Notes: generated from the sequence alone by a model not told the origin. A stretch of DNA of 64,000 nucleotides from Arthrobacter_H sp030452125 (GCA_052379645.1 JBQSYU010000014.1); one strand, 5' to 3'. Positions 28,751 through 36,895 are shown, numbered from the stretch's first letter. Made by a program: numbers and translations.

Positions 28751-29380
28751 ATGCCCTATTCCTGGAGCGCGGAAATTGCGCCAAATACCGAAGTTGAATG
28801 CGACGAACGCGGCGCCATTGTGCACGCGGCGGTGGTGATCAGGATTGACGACGGGCCGTGTTGCACGGTGGCGGCCGTCAACGATGGGAGGGGCGGGTAT
28901 TTTGCTCGGTCTATGGCCGTCGAAAATGCCGACGGTTCACCTGTGACCGGGACGACGCTACGTAGCGTCAGGGTCTCCGAGATGCTCCAGAGGGTCGCAA
29001 GTTACCTGCTCCATTGGGCAGAAAAAATGCGACTCGAGGGGATCAGCAAGCCGGAGCCGGATGGCGGCCGGCAGCACACCTTAGACGATGGTGACGAGTG
29101 GTTTCTCCGACAGATTGGCGCCGCTTCGGGCAACGGGCCGGCCGATGCCGATTGGATATCGGAGCTTCGGGCGGCGGGACCATCGAGCCGCAAAGGTATG
29201 TATGCAATCGCCAAGCTGTACCGGATCGCAGAACGTCGGGCCGTAGCTCCAAATAAATTCATTCAGGAAGTACTGGCTATGAGTCCCGCGACGGCAAGTC
29301 ATTGGGTCAAGCTCACCAGGGCAGCCGGCCATTTGCCTCCGAGTGCACGAAAGCCGAGGGCGTCAAGTGGCCTCGATTGA
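28751..29380 (+). CDS. Protein with C-terminal helix-turn-helix, upstream of integrase
   Basis: This 209-residue protein has no recognised N-terminal domain. The C-terminal 60 residues (VAPNKFIQEVLAMSPATASHW followed by VKLTRAAGHLP) match the pattern of actinobacterial helix-turn-helix proteins in which a lineage-specific N-terminal part precedes a substituted ASTASRWVxxAR motif. It is therefore a likely DNA-binding control protein. The ATG at 28751 is selected as the first good start; the ribosome-binding site is weak. Its end overlaps the GTG start of the integrase by 14 bases. Confidence 0.65.
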   Translation: MPYSWSAEIAPNTEVECDERGAIVHAAVVIRIDDGPCCTVAAVNDGRGGYFARSMAVENADGSPVTGTTLRSVRVSEMLQRVASYLLHWAEKMRLEGISKPEPDGGRQHTLDDGDEWFLRQIGAASGNGPADADWISELRAAGPSSRKGMYAIAKLYRIAERRAVAPNKFIQEVLAMSPATASHWVKLTRAAGHLPPSARKPRASSGLD

Positions 29381-30500
29381 GCCATATACAAACAACGGTG
29401 GCAAGCGCTACCGGGTGCTCTATCGGACGCCTGAGCGCAAGCAGACGCAAAAGCGCGGATTCAAGACCAAGCGTGATGCTGAGCTGTTCCTAGCGTCTGT
29501 GGAAGTGAGCAAGGCAAAGGGCGAGTACATAGACCCGGCGGCGGCTCGTGTGACCATTGCGGAGCTGGGGCCGGCGTGGCTTGGCCGGCAAACACACTTG
29601 AAGCCGTCCGCGTTCCGGCCGGTGGAGAGTGCGTGGCGTATATACGTGTTGGCGCGGTGGGGGAGCGTTGCTGTATCGGATATACGCAAGACGGCGGTGC
29701 AGCAGTGGGTGTCTGAACTATCGAGCGGGGACGAAACGACAAAGCCGCCACGCAGGCCCAAGGGCGCAACGACGGTAATCAGGGCCTATGGCGTCTTGGC
29801 CGCCATTCTTGATGAAGCAGTGGACGACCGGCGAATACTGACCAATCCCTCGCGTGGCGTGAACCTGCCGCGCAAGGTAAAGAAAGCGCACGTGTACTTG
29901 TCCCACGAGCAGGTGCACGAGCTGGCCGCCGTATCAAAGTATCCGCTGCTCGTTCGCACCCTGGCCTACTGCGGTCTGCGTTGGGGCGAGGCGACCGGCC
30001 TCCGCGTGTGCGACGTGGACACGGGCCGAGGACGGCTGAATATTGAGCAGAATGCCGTAGCCGTCGGCGGCAAAATCATAGTAGGCACTCCGAAGAACCA
30101 TCGGCGCCGTTCCGTGCCATTTCCGCGCTTCCTAGCTGATGGGCTGGCTGCTGAATGTGCCGGCCGGCATCGTGAGGACCTGGTGTTTCCTGGCCCTGAT
30201 GGTAGTTACCTTAAAACGGCGCGGGTTCACGATGACAATTTCTCTTGGTTTGCGTCGGCCGTTCGCAAAGCCGACGTTCCGCGCATCACGCCGCACGACT
30301 TGAGGCATACCGCGGCCAGCTTCGCTGTGAGCGCCGGGGCCAACGTCAAGGCCGTGCAGCGAATACTTGGGCACAGCTCGGCCGCGATGACGCTGGACGT
30401 TTACGCTGACCTCTTTGACGACGACCTAGACGCCGTGAGCGTGGCTCTAGATAACGCCTATTCACGCTCAGGTGTTGCCAAAATGTTGCCAAACGCTTAG
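29367..30500 (+). CDS. Tyrosine recombinase (integrase)
   Basis: This 377-residue integrase has all catalytic residues of the tyrosine recombinase family: Arg in YCGLRWGEATGL, Lys in GTPKNHRRR, HDLRH (His and Arg), a further His in LGHSS, and the nucleophile Tyr in TLDVYADLF. An N-terminal arm-binding domain and a central SAM-like domain precede the catalytic part. The GTG at 29367 has GAGGG about 8 bases upstream; an alternative GTG lies at 29343. The C-terminal codons overlap one copy of the TGTTGCCA arm-type site. It ends 61 bases from the attR core. Confidence 0.95.
   Translation: MASIEPYTNNGGKRYRVLYRTPERKQTQKRGFKTKRDAELFLASVEVSKAKGEYIDPAAARVTIAELGPAWLGRQTHLKPSAFRPVESAWRIYVLARWGSVAVSDIRKTAVQQWVSELSSGDETTKPPRRPKGATTVIRAYGVLAAILDEAVDDRRILTNPSRGVNLPRKVKKAHVYLSHEQVHELAAVSKYPLLVRTLAYCGLRWGEATGLRVCDVDTGRGRLNIEQNAVAVGGKIIVGTPKNHRRRSVPFPRFLADGLAAECAGRHREDLVFPGPDGSYLKTARVHDDNFSWFASAVRKADVPRITPHDLRHTAASFAVSAGANVKAVQRILGHSSAAMTLDVYADLFDDDLDAVSVALDNAYSRSGVAKMLPNA
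30473..30491. repeat. Arm-type integrase site, right
   Basis: This 19-base copy of TGTTGCCAAAATGTTGCCA matches 21314-21332 and lies in the last codons of the integrase gene, about 70 bases from the attR core. Confidence 0.65.
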
Positions 30501-30514
30501 GTCGGAACAAAGAT

Positions 30515-30556
30515 AAAGGCCCTACTTCCCCGGAATCTCGGGGGAGTAGGGCCTTT
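30515..30556. terminator. Bidirectional terminator between integrase and tRNA-Ser
   Basis: AAAGGCCCTACT and AGTAGGGCCTTT form the base of a long GC-rich stem whose upper part pairs CCCC with GGGG around a short loop. It ends integrase transcription and, on the minus strand, can replace the original tRNA-Ser terminator now displaced to 21150-21190. Confidence 0.85.
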
Positions 30557-30560
30557 ATAT

Positions 30561-30584
30561 CTGGCGGTGACGGTGGGATTTGAA
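30561..30584. repeat. attR core
   Basis: This 24-base copy is identical to attL at 21195-21218 and forms the 3' end of the intact tRNA-Ser(CGA), so integration preserved the tRNA gene. Confidence 0.9.
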
Positions 30585-30649
30585 CCCACGTTGGCTCTCA
30601 CCAAACAACATTTCGAGTGTTGCACCATCGGCCGCTCGGACACGTCACC
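30562..30649 (-). tRNA. tRNA-Ser (CGA)
   Basis: On the minus strand the acceptor stem is GGTGACG paired with CGTCACC, the anticodon loop is CTCGAAA (anticodon CGA, reading UCG), a long class II variable arm is present, and the T loop is GGTTCAAATCC. The 3' CCA is encoded. The gene is the integration target of the element. Confidence 0.95.
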
Positions 30650-30703
30650 AGACTGGACTACTCTAGCGGACGGTTCGCGGCAGTCCCAAACCGGCAGCTC
30701 GGC

Positions 30704-31186
30704 TCAGCGCATGGAGCGGAAGAAGCCGGTCAGGAGGGACGCGCATTCATCCTCCATCACCCCGGGGAAGACCTCGACCCAGTGGTTCAACCGTGGTTCG
30801 CGCAGCACCTCGAACACGGAACCCGAGGCCCCGGCCTTCTCATCCCAGGCGCCGAAGACGACCCGCGGTATCCGGGCCAGCACGATCGCCCCGGCACACA
30901 TGGCACAGGGCTCCAAGGTCACGACCAACGTGCAGTGCGCCAGCCGCCAGCCGTCGTCGTGCCCCGAATCCTTCAGGGCCGCGGCCGCGGCACGGATGGC
31001 CAGGACCTCGGCATGGGCGGTGGGATCCCCGCTGGCCTCGCGTTCGTTGCGGCCGGTGGCCACGATGGATCCGTCGGGACCGATGACGACGGCACCGATG
31101 GGCACGTCGGCGGTCGCAAGCGCCGCCCGGGCCTGATCCAGCGCCAGCTCCATCCACCGTGCGTGGTGCGCGTCATCCCGGATCAC
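30704..31186 (-). CDS. tadA: tRNA-specific adenosine deaminase TadA
   Basis: This 160-residue zinc enzyme deaminates adenosine 34 of tRNA-Arg(ACG) to inosine. The zinc ligand and proton shuttle are in HAE (TAHAEVLAI), and PCAMC holds the other two ligands. The N-terminal MELALDQARAA and the C-terminal region match TadA in length. Its substrate tRNA gene is also in this window, at 39901-39977. It lies close to tRNA-Ser, on the same strand, and diverges from upp. Confidence 0.93.
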   Translation of the reverse strand: MIRDDAHHARWMELALDQARAALATADVPIGAVVIGPDGSIVATGRNEREASGDPTAHAEVLAIRAAAAALKDSGHDDGWRLAHCTLVVTLEPCAMCAGAIVLARIPRVVFGAWDEKAGASGSVFEVLREPRLNHWVEVFPGVMEDECASLLTGFFRSMR

Positions 31187-31233
31187 CCTCCAACCCTAGC
31201 CGAGCAGGCGGTTCGTGCTGGTAGTTTTATTCC

Positions 31234-31872
31234 ATGCGCGTACAGGTAGTCGACCACCCGTTGGTGGCCCATAAGGTCTCGGTGCTCCGGGATAAGAACA
31301 CCCCGTCCCCGGTCTTCCGGCAGCTCACCGATGAACTGGTGACCCTGCTGGCCTACGAGGCGACCCGTGAGGTCAGGACGACGCAGATCGAAGTCCAGAC
31401 CCCGGTCGCCACGACCACCGGCACCGCCTTCGCCAAACCCACCCCCCTGGTGGTCCCGATCCTGCGGGCGGGCCTGGGCATGCTCGAAGGCATGACCCGG
31501 CTGGTTCCCACCGCGGAGGTCGGATTCCTGGGCATGGCCCGCAATGACACGACGCTGGACATCGTCACCTATGCGGAACGACTTCCCGATGACCTCACGG
31601 GCCGGCAGGTCTTCGTGCTGGACCCGATGCTCGCCACCGGGGGCACCCTGGTGGAATCCATCAAGTTCCTGTTCGAGCGCGGTGCCTCTGATGTCACCTG
31701 CATCTGCCTGATCGCCGCCCCCGAGGGGCTGGACCGGCTCGAAGAGATCTATGGGGATGACCCGAGGGTCCACCTGGTGTTGGGGGCCTTGGACGAGAAG
31801 CTGGATGAGAACGCCTACATCGTCCCGGGCCTCGGCGACGCCGGCGACCGGCTCTACGGGTTGGCCCACTAG
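31234..31872 (+). CDS. upp: Uracil phosphoribosyltransferase
   Basis: This 212-residue enzyme makes UMP from uracil and PRPP in pyrimidine salvage. The PRPP motif VFVLDPMLATGGT and the uracil-binding C-terminal ENAYIVPGLGDAGDR are clear. Length is usual for Upp. It is transcribed alone, divergent from tadA, and converges on the histidine-kinase gene. Confidence 0.95.
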   Translation: MRVQVVDHPLVAHKVSVLRDKNTPSPVFRQLTDELVTLLAYEATREVRTTQIEVQTPVATTTGTAFAKPTPLVVPILRAGLGMLEGMTRLVPTAEVGFLGMARNDTTLDIVTYAERLPDDLTGRQVFVLDPMLATGGTLVESIKFLFERGASDVTCICLIAAPEGLDRLEEIYGDDPRVHLVLGALDEKLDENAYIVPGLGDAGDRLYGLAH

Positions 31873-31897
31873 CGGCTCCGTCGCGAACGGACCCGGC

Positions 31898-33490
31898 TCA
31901 GGGCCCGACGGTCGGTGGCTGTTCCGGCCGCGGAGGCACCTCCACGATCAGGGGCAGACTGACCTCGAAGACCGTGGCCCCCGGTTCGCTGGCCACCGAG
32001 ATGGTGCCGCCATGGGATTCGACGATGCCGCGCACGATCGACAGGCCCAGCCCCACGGTTCCCTCGGCGCCGGAGCGGGCCCCGTCGCCCCGGGTGAACC
32101 GGGAGAAGACATGGGGCAGGAACTCCTGATCGATGCCCTGTCCGTCATCGGTGACGGTGAGGACCGCGTGGTGTCCGTCGGCGGAACGGAAGACCCCGGT
32201 TTCGATGGTGGTGCCCTCGACGGTGTGCTTGCGGGCGTTCGAAAGCAGGTTGTTCAGCACCCGGGCCAGCTGCCCAGCATCACCGCGCACGAGCACCGGT
32301 GCGTCCGGCAGGGAGAGCCGCCACTGGTGGCTCGGCGCCGCCACCTGGAAGTCCCTGGAGGTTTCCGCCGCCAACCGGGTCAGGTCCACCTCGGCCAGGG
32401 TTGGTTTCTGCCCTTCATCGAGCCGGGCCAGCAGGAGCAGGTTCTCCACCAGCGAGCCCATCCGGTGGCTTTGCGCGACCACGCGGTTCAGTGAGGTGCG
32501 TCCGTCGTCGCTGAGGTGTTCGGTGGCGGCGACGAGTTCCGAGTATCCGCGGATGGACGCCAGCGGGGTGCGCAGCTCATGGGAGGCGTCGGCGACGAAG
32601 CGGCGCATCCTGGCTTCGGATCGGCGTCGTACCTCGAGCGCCGACTCCACGTTGTCCAGCAGGGCATTCAGCGCGTGGCCCATGTTCCCCGCCTCGGTGC
32701 CGGGGTCGGCATCGGGAGTGGCGACACGTTGGGCGAGCCGGACTTCTCCGGCGTCCAGGGGAAGTGCGGCGACCGCACCGGCAACTTTCGATACGCGTTC
32801 GAACTGCAGCAGTGACCGGCGCACGATCACCGAGCCGATCAGCCCGATGGCCACGAGCCCGGAGGAGGCGACCAGCAGGATCGTCATGTCCAGGGCGAAG
32901 AGCGTGTCCCGGGTGCTCTCCACGGGCAGGCCGGTGATGAGGATGGCGCTCTTGCCATCGGCATCGGCCGTGGAGGGGGCGGCTGTGACGGCCATGAGCC
33001 GGTATTTGCCCACGGAGAGGTCCTCGGTCACCGGGGCCGCATCGGGGGTGACCGCGGCCAACTGCTGGGCGTCGTCCTTGTTCAACTGCTGGCCCTCGCC
33101 CGTGCGCTGGTCCAGGACACCGCCAATGAGGATGGTGGTCCCGACGATCCGGGCGTTGAGCGTCCCCGAACCTTGGCCGGGGGTGTTCAGCGGGTCGGGC
33201 ATCTCGCTGCCCTGGCTGCCCTTGCCGCCCTGGCTTCCCTGGCTGCCATCGAAGCTCGCCGCCCGGTTGGAGGCCTGGTGGAGTTGTTCGTCCAGCTGGC
33301 TGTAGAGGCTGTTGCTCATCACCGTATGGGTGAAGACACCGATGACCAGGCAGATCAGTGCCAGCAGGCCGATCAAGGAGGCGGAGATGCGCGAGCGCAG
33401 GGTCCATCCGTGGGTCGTCGGCGGGGTGGGAACCGGATGGTCCGGTCGTGCCGGGGGAGTCGGGCGCGCCTGGTCGGCGGGGTGGGTCAC
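31898..33490 (-). CDS. Sensor histidine kinase
   Basis: This 530-residue kinase has two membrane helices (about residues 37-59 and 199-222) that frame a sensor domain of about 140 residues with a Gly/Ser/Gln repeat (GSQGSQGG). A HAMP linker follows, then the H-box with His304 in DASHELRTPL, and N, G1 and G2 boxes in the ATPase domain. It phosphorylates the response regulator encoded just upstream. Its ATG overlaps that gene's stop (ATGA). The architecture resembles the TcrY group, but the signal is unknown. Confidence 0.92.
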   Translation of the reverse strand: MTHPADQARPTPPARPDHPVPTPPTTHGWTLRSRISASLIGLLALICLVIGVFTHTVMSNSLYSQLDEQLHQASNRAASFDGSQGSQGGKGSQGSEMPDPLNTPGQGSGTLNARIVGTTILIGGVLDQRTGEGQQLNKDDAQQLAAVTPDAAPVTEDLSVGKYRLMAVTAAPSTADADGKSAILITGLPVESTRDTLFALDMTILLVASSGLVAIGLIGSVIVRRSLLQFERVSKVAGAVAALPLDAGEVRLAQRVATPDADPGTEAGNMGHALNALLDNVESALEVRRRSEARMRRFVADASHELRTPLASIRGYSELVAATEHLSDDGRTSLNRVVAQSHRMGSLVENLLLLARLDEGQKPTLAEVDLTRLAAETSRDFQVAAPSHQWRLSLPDAPVLVRGDAGQLARVLNNLLSNARKHTVEGTTIETGVFRSADGHHAVLTVTDDGQGIDQEFLPHVFSRFTRGDGARSGAEGTVGLGLSIVRGIVESHGGTISVASEPGATVFEVSLPLIVEVPPRPEQPPTVGP

Positions 33491-34227
33491 GGTGCGGGCT
33501 TCAGGACATATCCGGCGCCACGCACGGTGTGGATCATGGGCTCCCGCCCGGCATCGATCTTCTTGCGCAGGTAGGAGATGTACAGCTCGACGATGTTGGC
33601 CTGGCCACCGAAGTCGTATTGCCAGACGCTGTCCAGGATCTGGTTCTTGGACATGACCCGGCGGGCGTTCTCCATCAGGTAGCGCAGCAGGTCGAATTCG
33701 GTGGCGGTCAGGTTCACGACCTGGCCGCTTCGGCTGACTTCACGCATGTCCATGTTCATGCTCAGGTCCCCGACGACGAGCTCGGCGGCATCGGCCTTCG
33801 CCGCACCGGAGCGTTCGACCAGCCGGTGCAGACGCAGGAGCACCTCCTCGAGGCTGAAGGGTTTGGTGACGTAGTCGTCCCCACCCAGGGACAACCCCTC
33901 GATCCGGTTCTCCACCGCATCCTTGGCCGTCAGGAACAGGGCCGGGACCTCGGGTTGGAAAGCCCGGATCTTCCGGAGGACCTCGGGGCCCTCGAAACCC
34001 GGAAGCATCCAATCCAGGACCAGGATGTCGGGGGAGAACGAACGGGCCTCCTGGACGGCCGAGGGGCCGTCCCCGGCCACCTTGACCTCCCACCCCAGCA
34101 TGCGTGCCCCCATGCTGACCAGTTCGGCCAGCGACGGCTCGTCATCGACGACCAGGGCCCTGATGGGGGTGCCATCGGGGTGTTCCAGCCGCGGAAGCTG
34201 GTTGGGGGAGAACTGCGAGTTCGTCAT
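33487..34227 (-). CDS. OmpR-family response regulator
   Basis: This 246-residue regulator has a receiver domain with the phosphorylation site Asp72 in VLDWMLP, the acidic pair VVDDE near 27-30, the switch residue in LFLTAKD, and Lys in VTKPF. The C-terminal winged helix of OmpR/PhoB type ends in IHTVRGAGYVLKP. It is co-translated with the sensor kinase. A 600-base intergenic region rich in palindromes separates it from the divergent winged-helix gene. Confidence 0.93.
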   Translation of the reverse strand: MTNSQFSPNQLPRLEHPDGTPIRALVVDDEPSLAELVSMGARMLGWEVKVAGDGPSAVQEARSFSPDILVLDWMLPGFEGPEVLRKIRAFQPEVPALFLTAKDAVENRIEGLSLGGDDYVTKPFSLEEVLLRLHRLVERSGAAKADAAELVVGDLSMNMDMREVSRSGQVVNLTATEFDLLRYLMENARRVMSKNQILDSVWQYDFGGQANIVELYISYLRKKIDAGREPMIHTVRGAGYVLKPAP

Positions 34228-34521
34228 ATGTCGATACTCCTCTGCACCTATAGGGCCAAGCTGGGATTCCGCTGTGACCGAGCTGTGAAGCGCTGGTTCC
34301 TACAGTACCGGCGGAAGCGGCGGCTGTCCGCACGCCGGCAGCTTCCGCCGGTGGGCGGATAGTCAAGCGTGTGACCCGGGTTCGGCCCTGTCACGCATAA
34401 GTATGCGTTGCATGTTTTAGGATCATCAATCGAGTGGCCCATTGATCAGATCGAACAGTCGAATGACGGGTGCATGCCCAGACCGCATGATCCAAAGCGC
34501 TCACTTCAGAGAAGTGCATAA

Positions 34522-34537
34522 TGTGAATCACCTCACA
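34522..34537. promoter_or_regulatory. CRP/GlxR-type site (TGTGA-N6-TCACA)
   Basis: TGTGAATCACCTCACA matches the actinobacterial cAMP-receptor consensus TGTGA-N6-TCACA in all ten defined bases. It lies about 290 bases upstream of the winged-helix gene and about 300 bases upstream of the response-regulator gene. Confidence 0.6.
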
Positions 34538-34552
34538 AATTCATGAATTTGT
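34535..34552. promoter_or_regulatory. Perfect 18-bp palindrome
   Basis: ACAAATTCATGAATTTGT is its own reverse complement over 18 bases and overlaps the last three bases of the CRP-type site. It is probably a protein-binding site of a dimeric regulator; overlap suggests competition with the neighbouring site. Confidence 0.55.
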
Positions 34553-34828
34553 CTCAGTATGTGGACAAGTGCGATGAATATTACTTGCGGGTTCGAATTA
34601 TTACGGCAACACTAGGTCTCGTGAACATCGATCCAGCAGCACTTGCGGCCCCCGGCCCCCGTTGGGGCCATGGTGTCGGACGTGCGCGCAGCTGTTGTCG
34701 AATGTCGGCCTAGTTTCTTCCCACCTCCAGAAGATCCGAAGCACGGATGAACCGCACGCCACGACCATGGCGTCGGCCAGCCGAACCAGACAGTTCACCG
34801 ACTTTTCGCACAGTTAGAGGTTCCACCA

Positions 34829-35641
34829 ATGTCCGTTACGTCCGGATACGTCCACATCTCCATCCGCAACGCCCAGAACCGCGCCGCTGCTGCCCAGCGC
34901 CAGGGCGCCGGCCACGGTGAATACGGGGCGCCCCAGGGATATCGCCAGCTGCACGCCGTCCCCTCCCCGCAGGACCACCCGCCGATGACCGCCCCGACCC
35001 CGGTCGTTGCCGGCAACGGAACCCCCGGACCGCAGTCGGTGGACCGGGACACCGAGGCCCGTGGATTCGTCCTCTATGTCGGTCTCGACGAGGCGACGGC
35101 CCAGGAACAGGGCACGTCGCTGGGCAAGCTGGCCACCCAGGTCCGTGCCTTCCTGCAGACCCTCTCGCCCAACGCCCAGACCCATGCCGCCGTCGCGCTG
35201 GCTCCGGCAAACGCCCCCGGGGAGAGCATCGACGTCGTGCGCCAGGCGCTGGGGGACCCCACGGTCGCCCGCCGGCCGCGCGGTGAGGTCATCCGCCACC
35301 AGCCGGCCGCCTCGCGTCCCTCGGGCGTGTTGATCGACCTCTCGCGCCGAGAGGTCCACCTGGACGGGGAAACGCTGAACCTCACGTTCAAGGAATTCGA
35401 GCTGCTCAACTATCTGGTGGAGAACGGGGCGCGCACCGTCGGCCGCGACGAGCTGCTGAGCAGCCTCTGGCGCAATGCCGAGGAGGTGCCGAATGAACGC
35501 ACCATCGACGTGCACATCCGTCGCCTGCGCTCCAAGCTGGGACGTCTGGCCAATACGGTACGTACCGTCCGTGGCCAGGGCTACCGCTTCTACGAGCACC
35601 CCGAGGTCATCGTCTGGGCCGCACCGGAATACAGCATCTGA
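34829..35641 (+). CDS. Winged-helix transcriptional regulator without a classical receiver domain
   Basis: This 270-residue protein ends in an OmpR/PhoB-type winged helix (about residues 168-262; FKEFELLNYLVENG, DELLSSLW, RTIDVHIRRLRSKLG, VRGQGYRF). The N-terminal 75 residues are disordered. Residues 75-140 form a small domain (VLYVGLDEATAQEQG) that lacks the Asp and Lys of a receiver. It may be regulated by something other than phosphorylation. The ATG at 34829 has AGAGG upstream. A terminator follows. Confidence 0.8.
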   Translation: MSVTSGYVHISIRNAQNRAAAAQRQGAGHGEYGAPQGYRQLHAVPSPQDHPPMTAPTPVVAGNGTPGPQSVDRDTEARGFVLYVGLDEATAQEQGTSLGKLATQVRAFLQTLSPNAQTHAAVALAPANAPGESIDVVRQALGDPTVARRPRGEVIRHQPAASRPSGVLIDLSRREVHLDGETLNLTFKEFELLNYLVENGARTVGRDELLSSLWRNAEEVPNERTIDVHIRRLRSKLGRLANTVRTVRGQGYRFYEHPEVIVWAAPEYSI

Positions 35642-35654
35642 TTCCTGCTCCATC

Positions 35655-35697
35655 CACGACGGCGGCGCCTGCTAGAGGGGCGCCGCCGTCGTCGTTC
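35655..35697. terminator. GC-rich terminator
   Basis: CGACGGCGGCGCC and GGCGCCGCCGTCG form a 13-base stem with a 9-base loop after the winged-helix gene, followed by a weak T run. Confidence 0.8.
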
Positions 35698-35721
35698 CTG
35701 CGTGGCCCCTAAGCTGGAGGC

Positions 35722-36246
35722 ATGAGCCAGCACCACCTGAAACGCCTGATGCTCCTGCGCCACGCCAAATCCGATTTCCCCTTCGGCATCGAGGACCATG
35801 ATCGGCCCCTGGCCACCCGGGGCAACCGCCAAGCCCCGTTCGCCGGGGCCTGGATGGTGAAGAACGGCTGGGTTCCGGATTCCATCCTGTGCTCGGATGC
35901 ACTCCGTGCCCGGTCGACCTGCGCCTGGGTGTCCAGTGAGCTGGGGGAGAAGGGCCCGACGCCGTATCTGGATTCACGGGTCTACGGCGCCTCCGCCACG
36001 CAGCTGGTATCGGTGATCAACGAAACGCCGGAGACGGTGGGCACCTTGCTGGTGATCGGGCATCTGCCCACGGTCCAGGAGGTGGCCATGGCCCTGGCCT
36101 CGGTGGATTCCGAGGAGGAACCGGTCATGGAGCTGGCCACGCGGTACCCGACGCTGGGGCTGACCCTGCTGGAGACGGTCACACCCTGGGCCGAGCTCGA
36201 TGGCCGTGATGCCCGGGTGAGTGGGTTCGTCGTTCCCCGGGAGTGA
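35722..36246 (+). CDS. SixA-type histidine phosphatase
   Basis: This 174-residue protein belongs to the histidine phosphatase superfamily. The catalytic RHAK motif is at residues 13-16 (LLRHAKSD) and the second His is in VIGHLPTV. Its size and RHAK form (rather than RHG) match SixA proteins, which remove phosphate from histidine-containing phosphotransfer domains. A partner cannot be named. It stands alone and converges on the TetR gene, with 10 bases between stops. Confidence 0.82.
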   Translation: MSQHHLKRLMLLRHAKSDFPFGIEDHDRPLATRGNRQAPFAGAWMVKNGWVPDSILCSDALRARSTCAWVSSELGEKGPTPYLDSRVYGASATQLVSVINETPETVGTLLVIGHLPTVQEVAMALASVDSEEEPVMELATRYPTLGLTLLETVTPWAELDGRDARVSGFVVPRE

Positions 36247-36256
36247 GGCCCGCTGC

Positions 36257-36895
36257 TCAGGCCACGCCGGTGAAGGCGCTGACGGCCTGCACGCAGGTGG
36301 CGATGCTCCGTTCGGGGTGGAATACATGGCGGTCGCGTCCGATGATCAGGACCGCCCCGAAGACGGCGGTGGCCATCGCCTCCCGGTCGGTGGCCCCCAG
36401 TCCCGGGTGGTTCCCCGTGGAGTACAGGCGGTCCAGTGCCTCCCGGATGACCCCGATGATCTCCCCGCGCAAGGTGGCCAGCGTCTCGCCCCAATCGCTG
36501 GGGGACTGCCACTGCTCGCTGATCCACAGTTGGGCGAAGGAGGGGTATTCGTCCATGAATTCCAGGGAGGCGGCCACCATGTCCCGGAAGCCCGAGGCCG
36601 GGTCCGGGTCGGCCGTGCCCTTCTCCAGCCGTTCGAAGAGCACATCGGCGCCGAAGCGCATCAGCTGGCCGATCAATTGGGCCTTCGACCCGAAATTATA
36701 GTAGACCGTTCCCTTGGAGACCCCGGCGGCGGCGGCGATCTCGTCGACCGTCACCCGGTGGTGTCCCCGGTCGCCGATCAGGTTCATCGAGGCTTCGAAG
36801 AGCCGGTGCTTGGAATCGGTGGCCCGCACCCGCCGGCGAGTGGTTTCGGCGAAGTCCGCGGCCTCCTGCAGGGGCTCGCTGAAGGCGGCGCTCAT
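36257..36895 (-). CDS. TetR-family transcriptional regulator
   Basis: This 212-residue repressor has the TetR helix-turn-helix in its N-terminal part (TVDEIAAAAGVSKGTVYYNFGSK). The C-terminal domain would bind the inducer. The ATG at 36895 overlaps the stop of the YhgE gene (ATGA), so it is the last gene of the operon that begins at 39791. A perfect palindrome containing TGACCGGTCA in front of that operon is its likely operator, giving autoregulation. Confidence 0.9.
   Translation of the reverse strand: MSAAFSEPLQEAADFAETTRRRVRATDSKHRLFEASMNLIGDRGHHRVTVDEIAAAAGVSKGTVYYNFGSKAQLIGQLMRFGADVLFERLEKGTADPDPASGFRDMVAASLEFMDEYPSFAQLWISEQWQSPSDWGETLATLRGEIIGVIREALDRLYSTGNHPGLGATDREAMATAVFGAVLIIGRDRHVFHPERSIATCVQAVSAFTGVA

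Larger units (their letters stand above)
21195..30584. mobile_element. Integrative element in tRNA-Ser(CGA), about 9.4 kb
   Basis: The element is bounded by 24-bp direct repeats and carries a tyrosine recombinase next to the intact tRNA gene, an excisionase-like protein, a P-loop ATPase of replication type, a WhiB protein and many short genes. Base composition is visibly less GC-rich than the flanks, especially at 21.2-22.9 and 23.8-24.0 kb. No relaxase, FtsK/TraSA translocase, terminase, capsid or tail gene is seen. It could be a phage satellite, a plasmid-like integrative element or a decayed AICE. The ImmA/IrrE and cyclase-like pair lies at the attL end, where cargo is often found. Confidence 0.9.
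34228..34828. promoter_or_regulatory. Palindrome-rich divergent intergenic region
   Basis: This 600-base stretch without a gene holds several inverted repeats. These are a hairpin with ACCGGCGGAAGC and GCTTCCGCCGGT arms at about 34305-34363, ACGCATA-AG-TATGCGT at 34393-34408, ATCAAT-N10-ATTGAT at 34425-34446, CACTTC-AGA-GAAGTG at 34502-34516, and two adjacent sites at 34522-34552 described separately. It is markedly AT-rich from 34500 to 34620. Confidence 0.6.

Noticed and set aside
21195..30584. A complete prophage
   Set aside because: No terminase, portal, capsid, tail or lysis gene is present.
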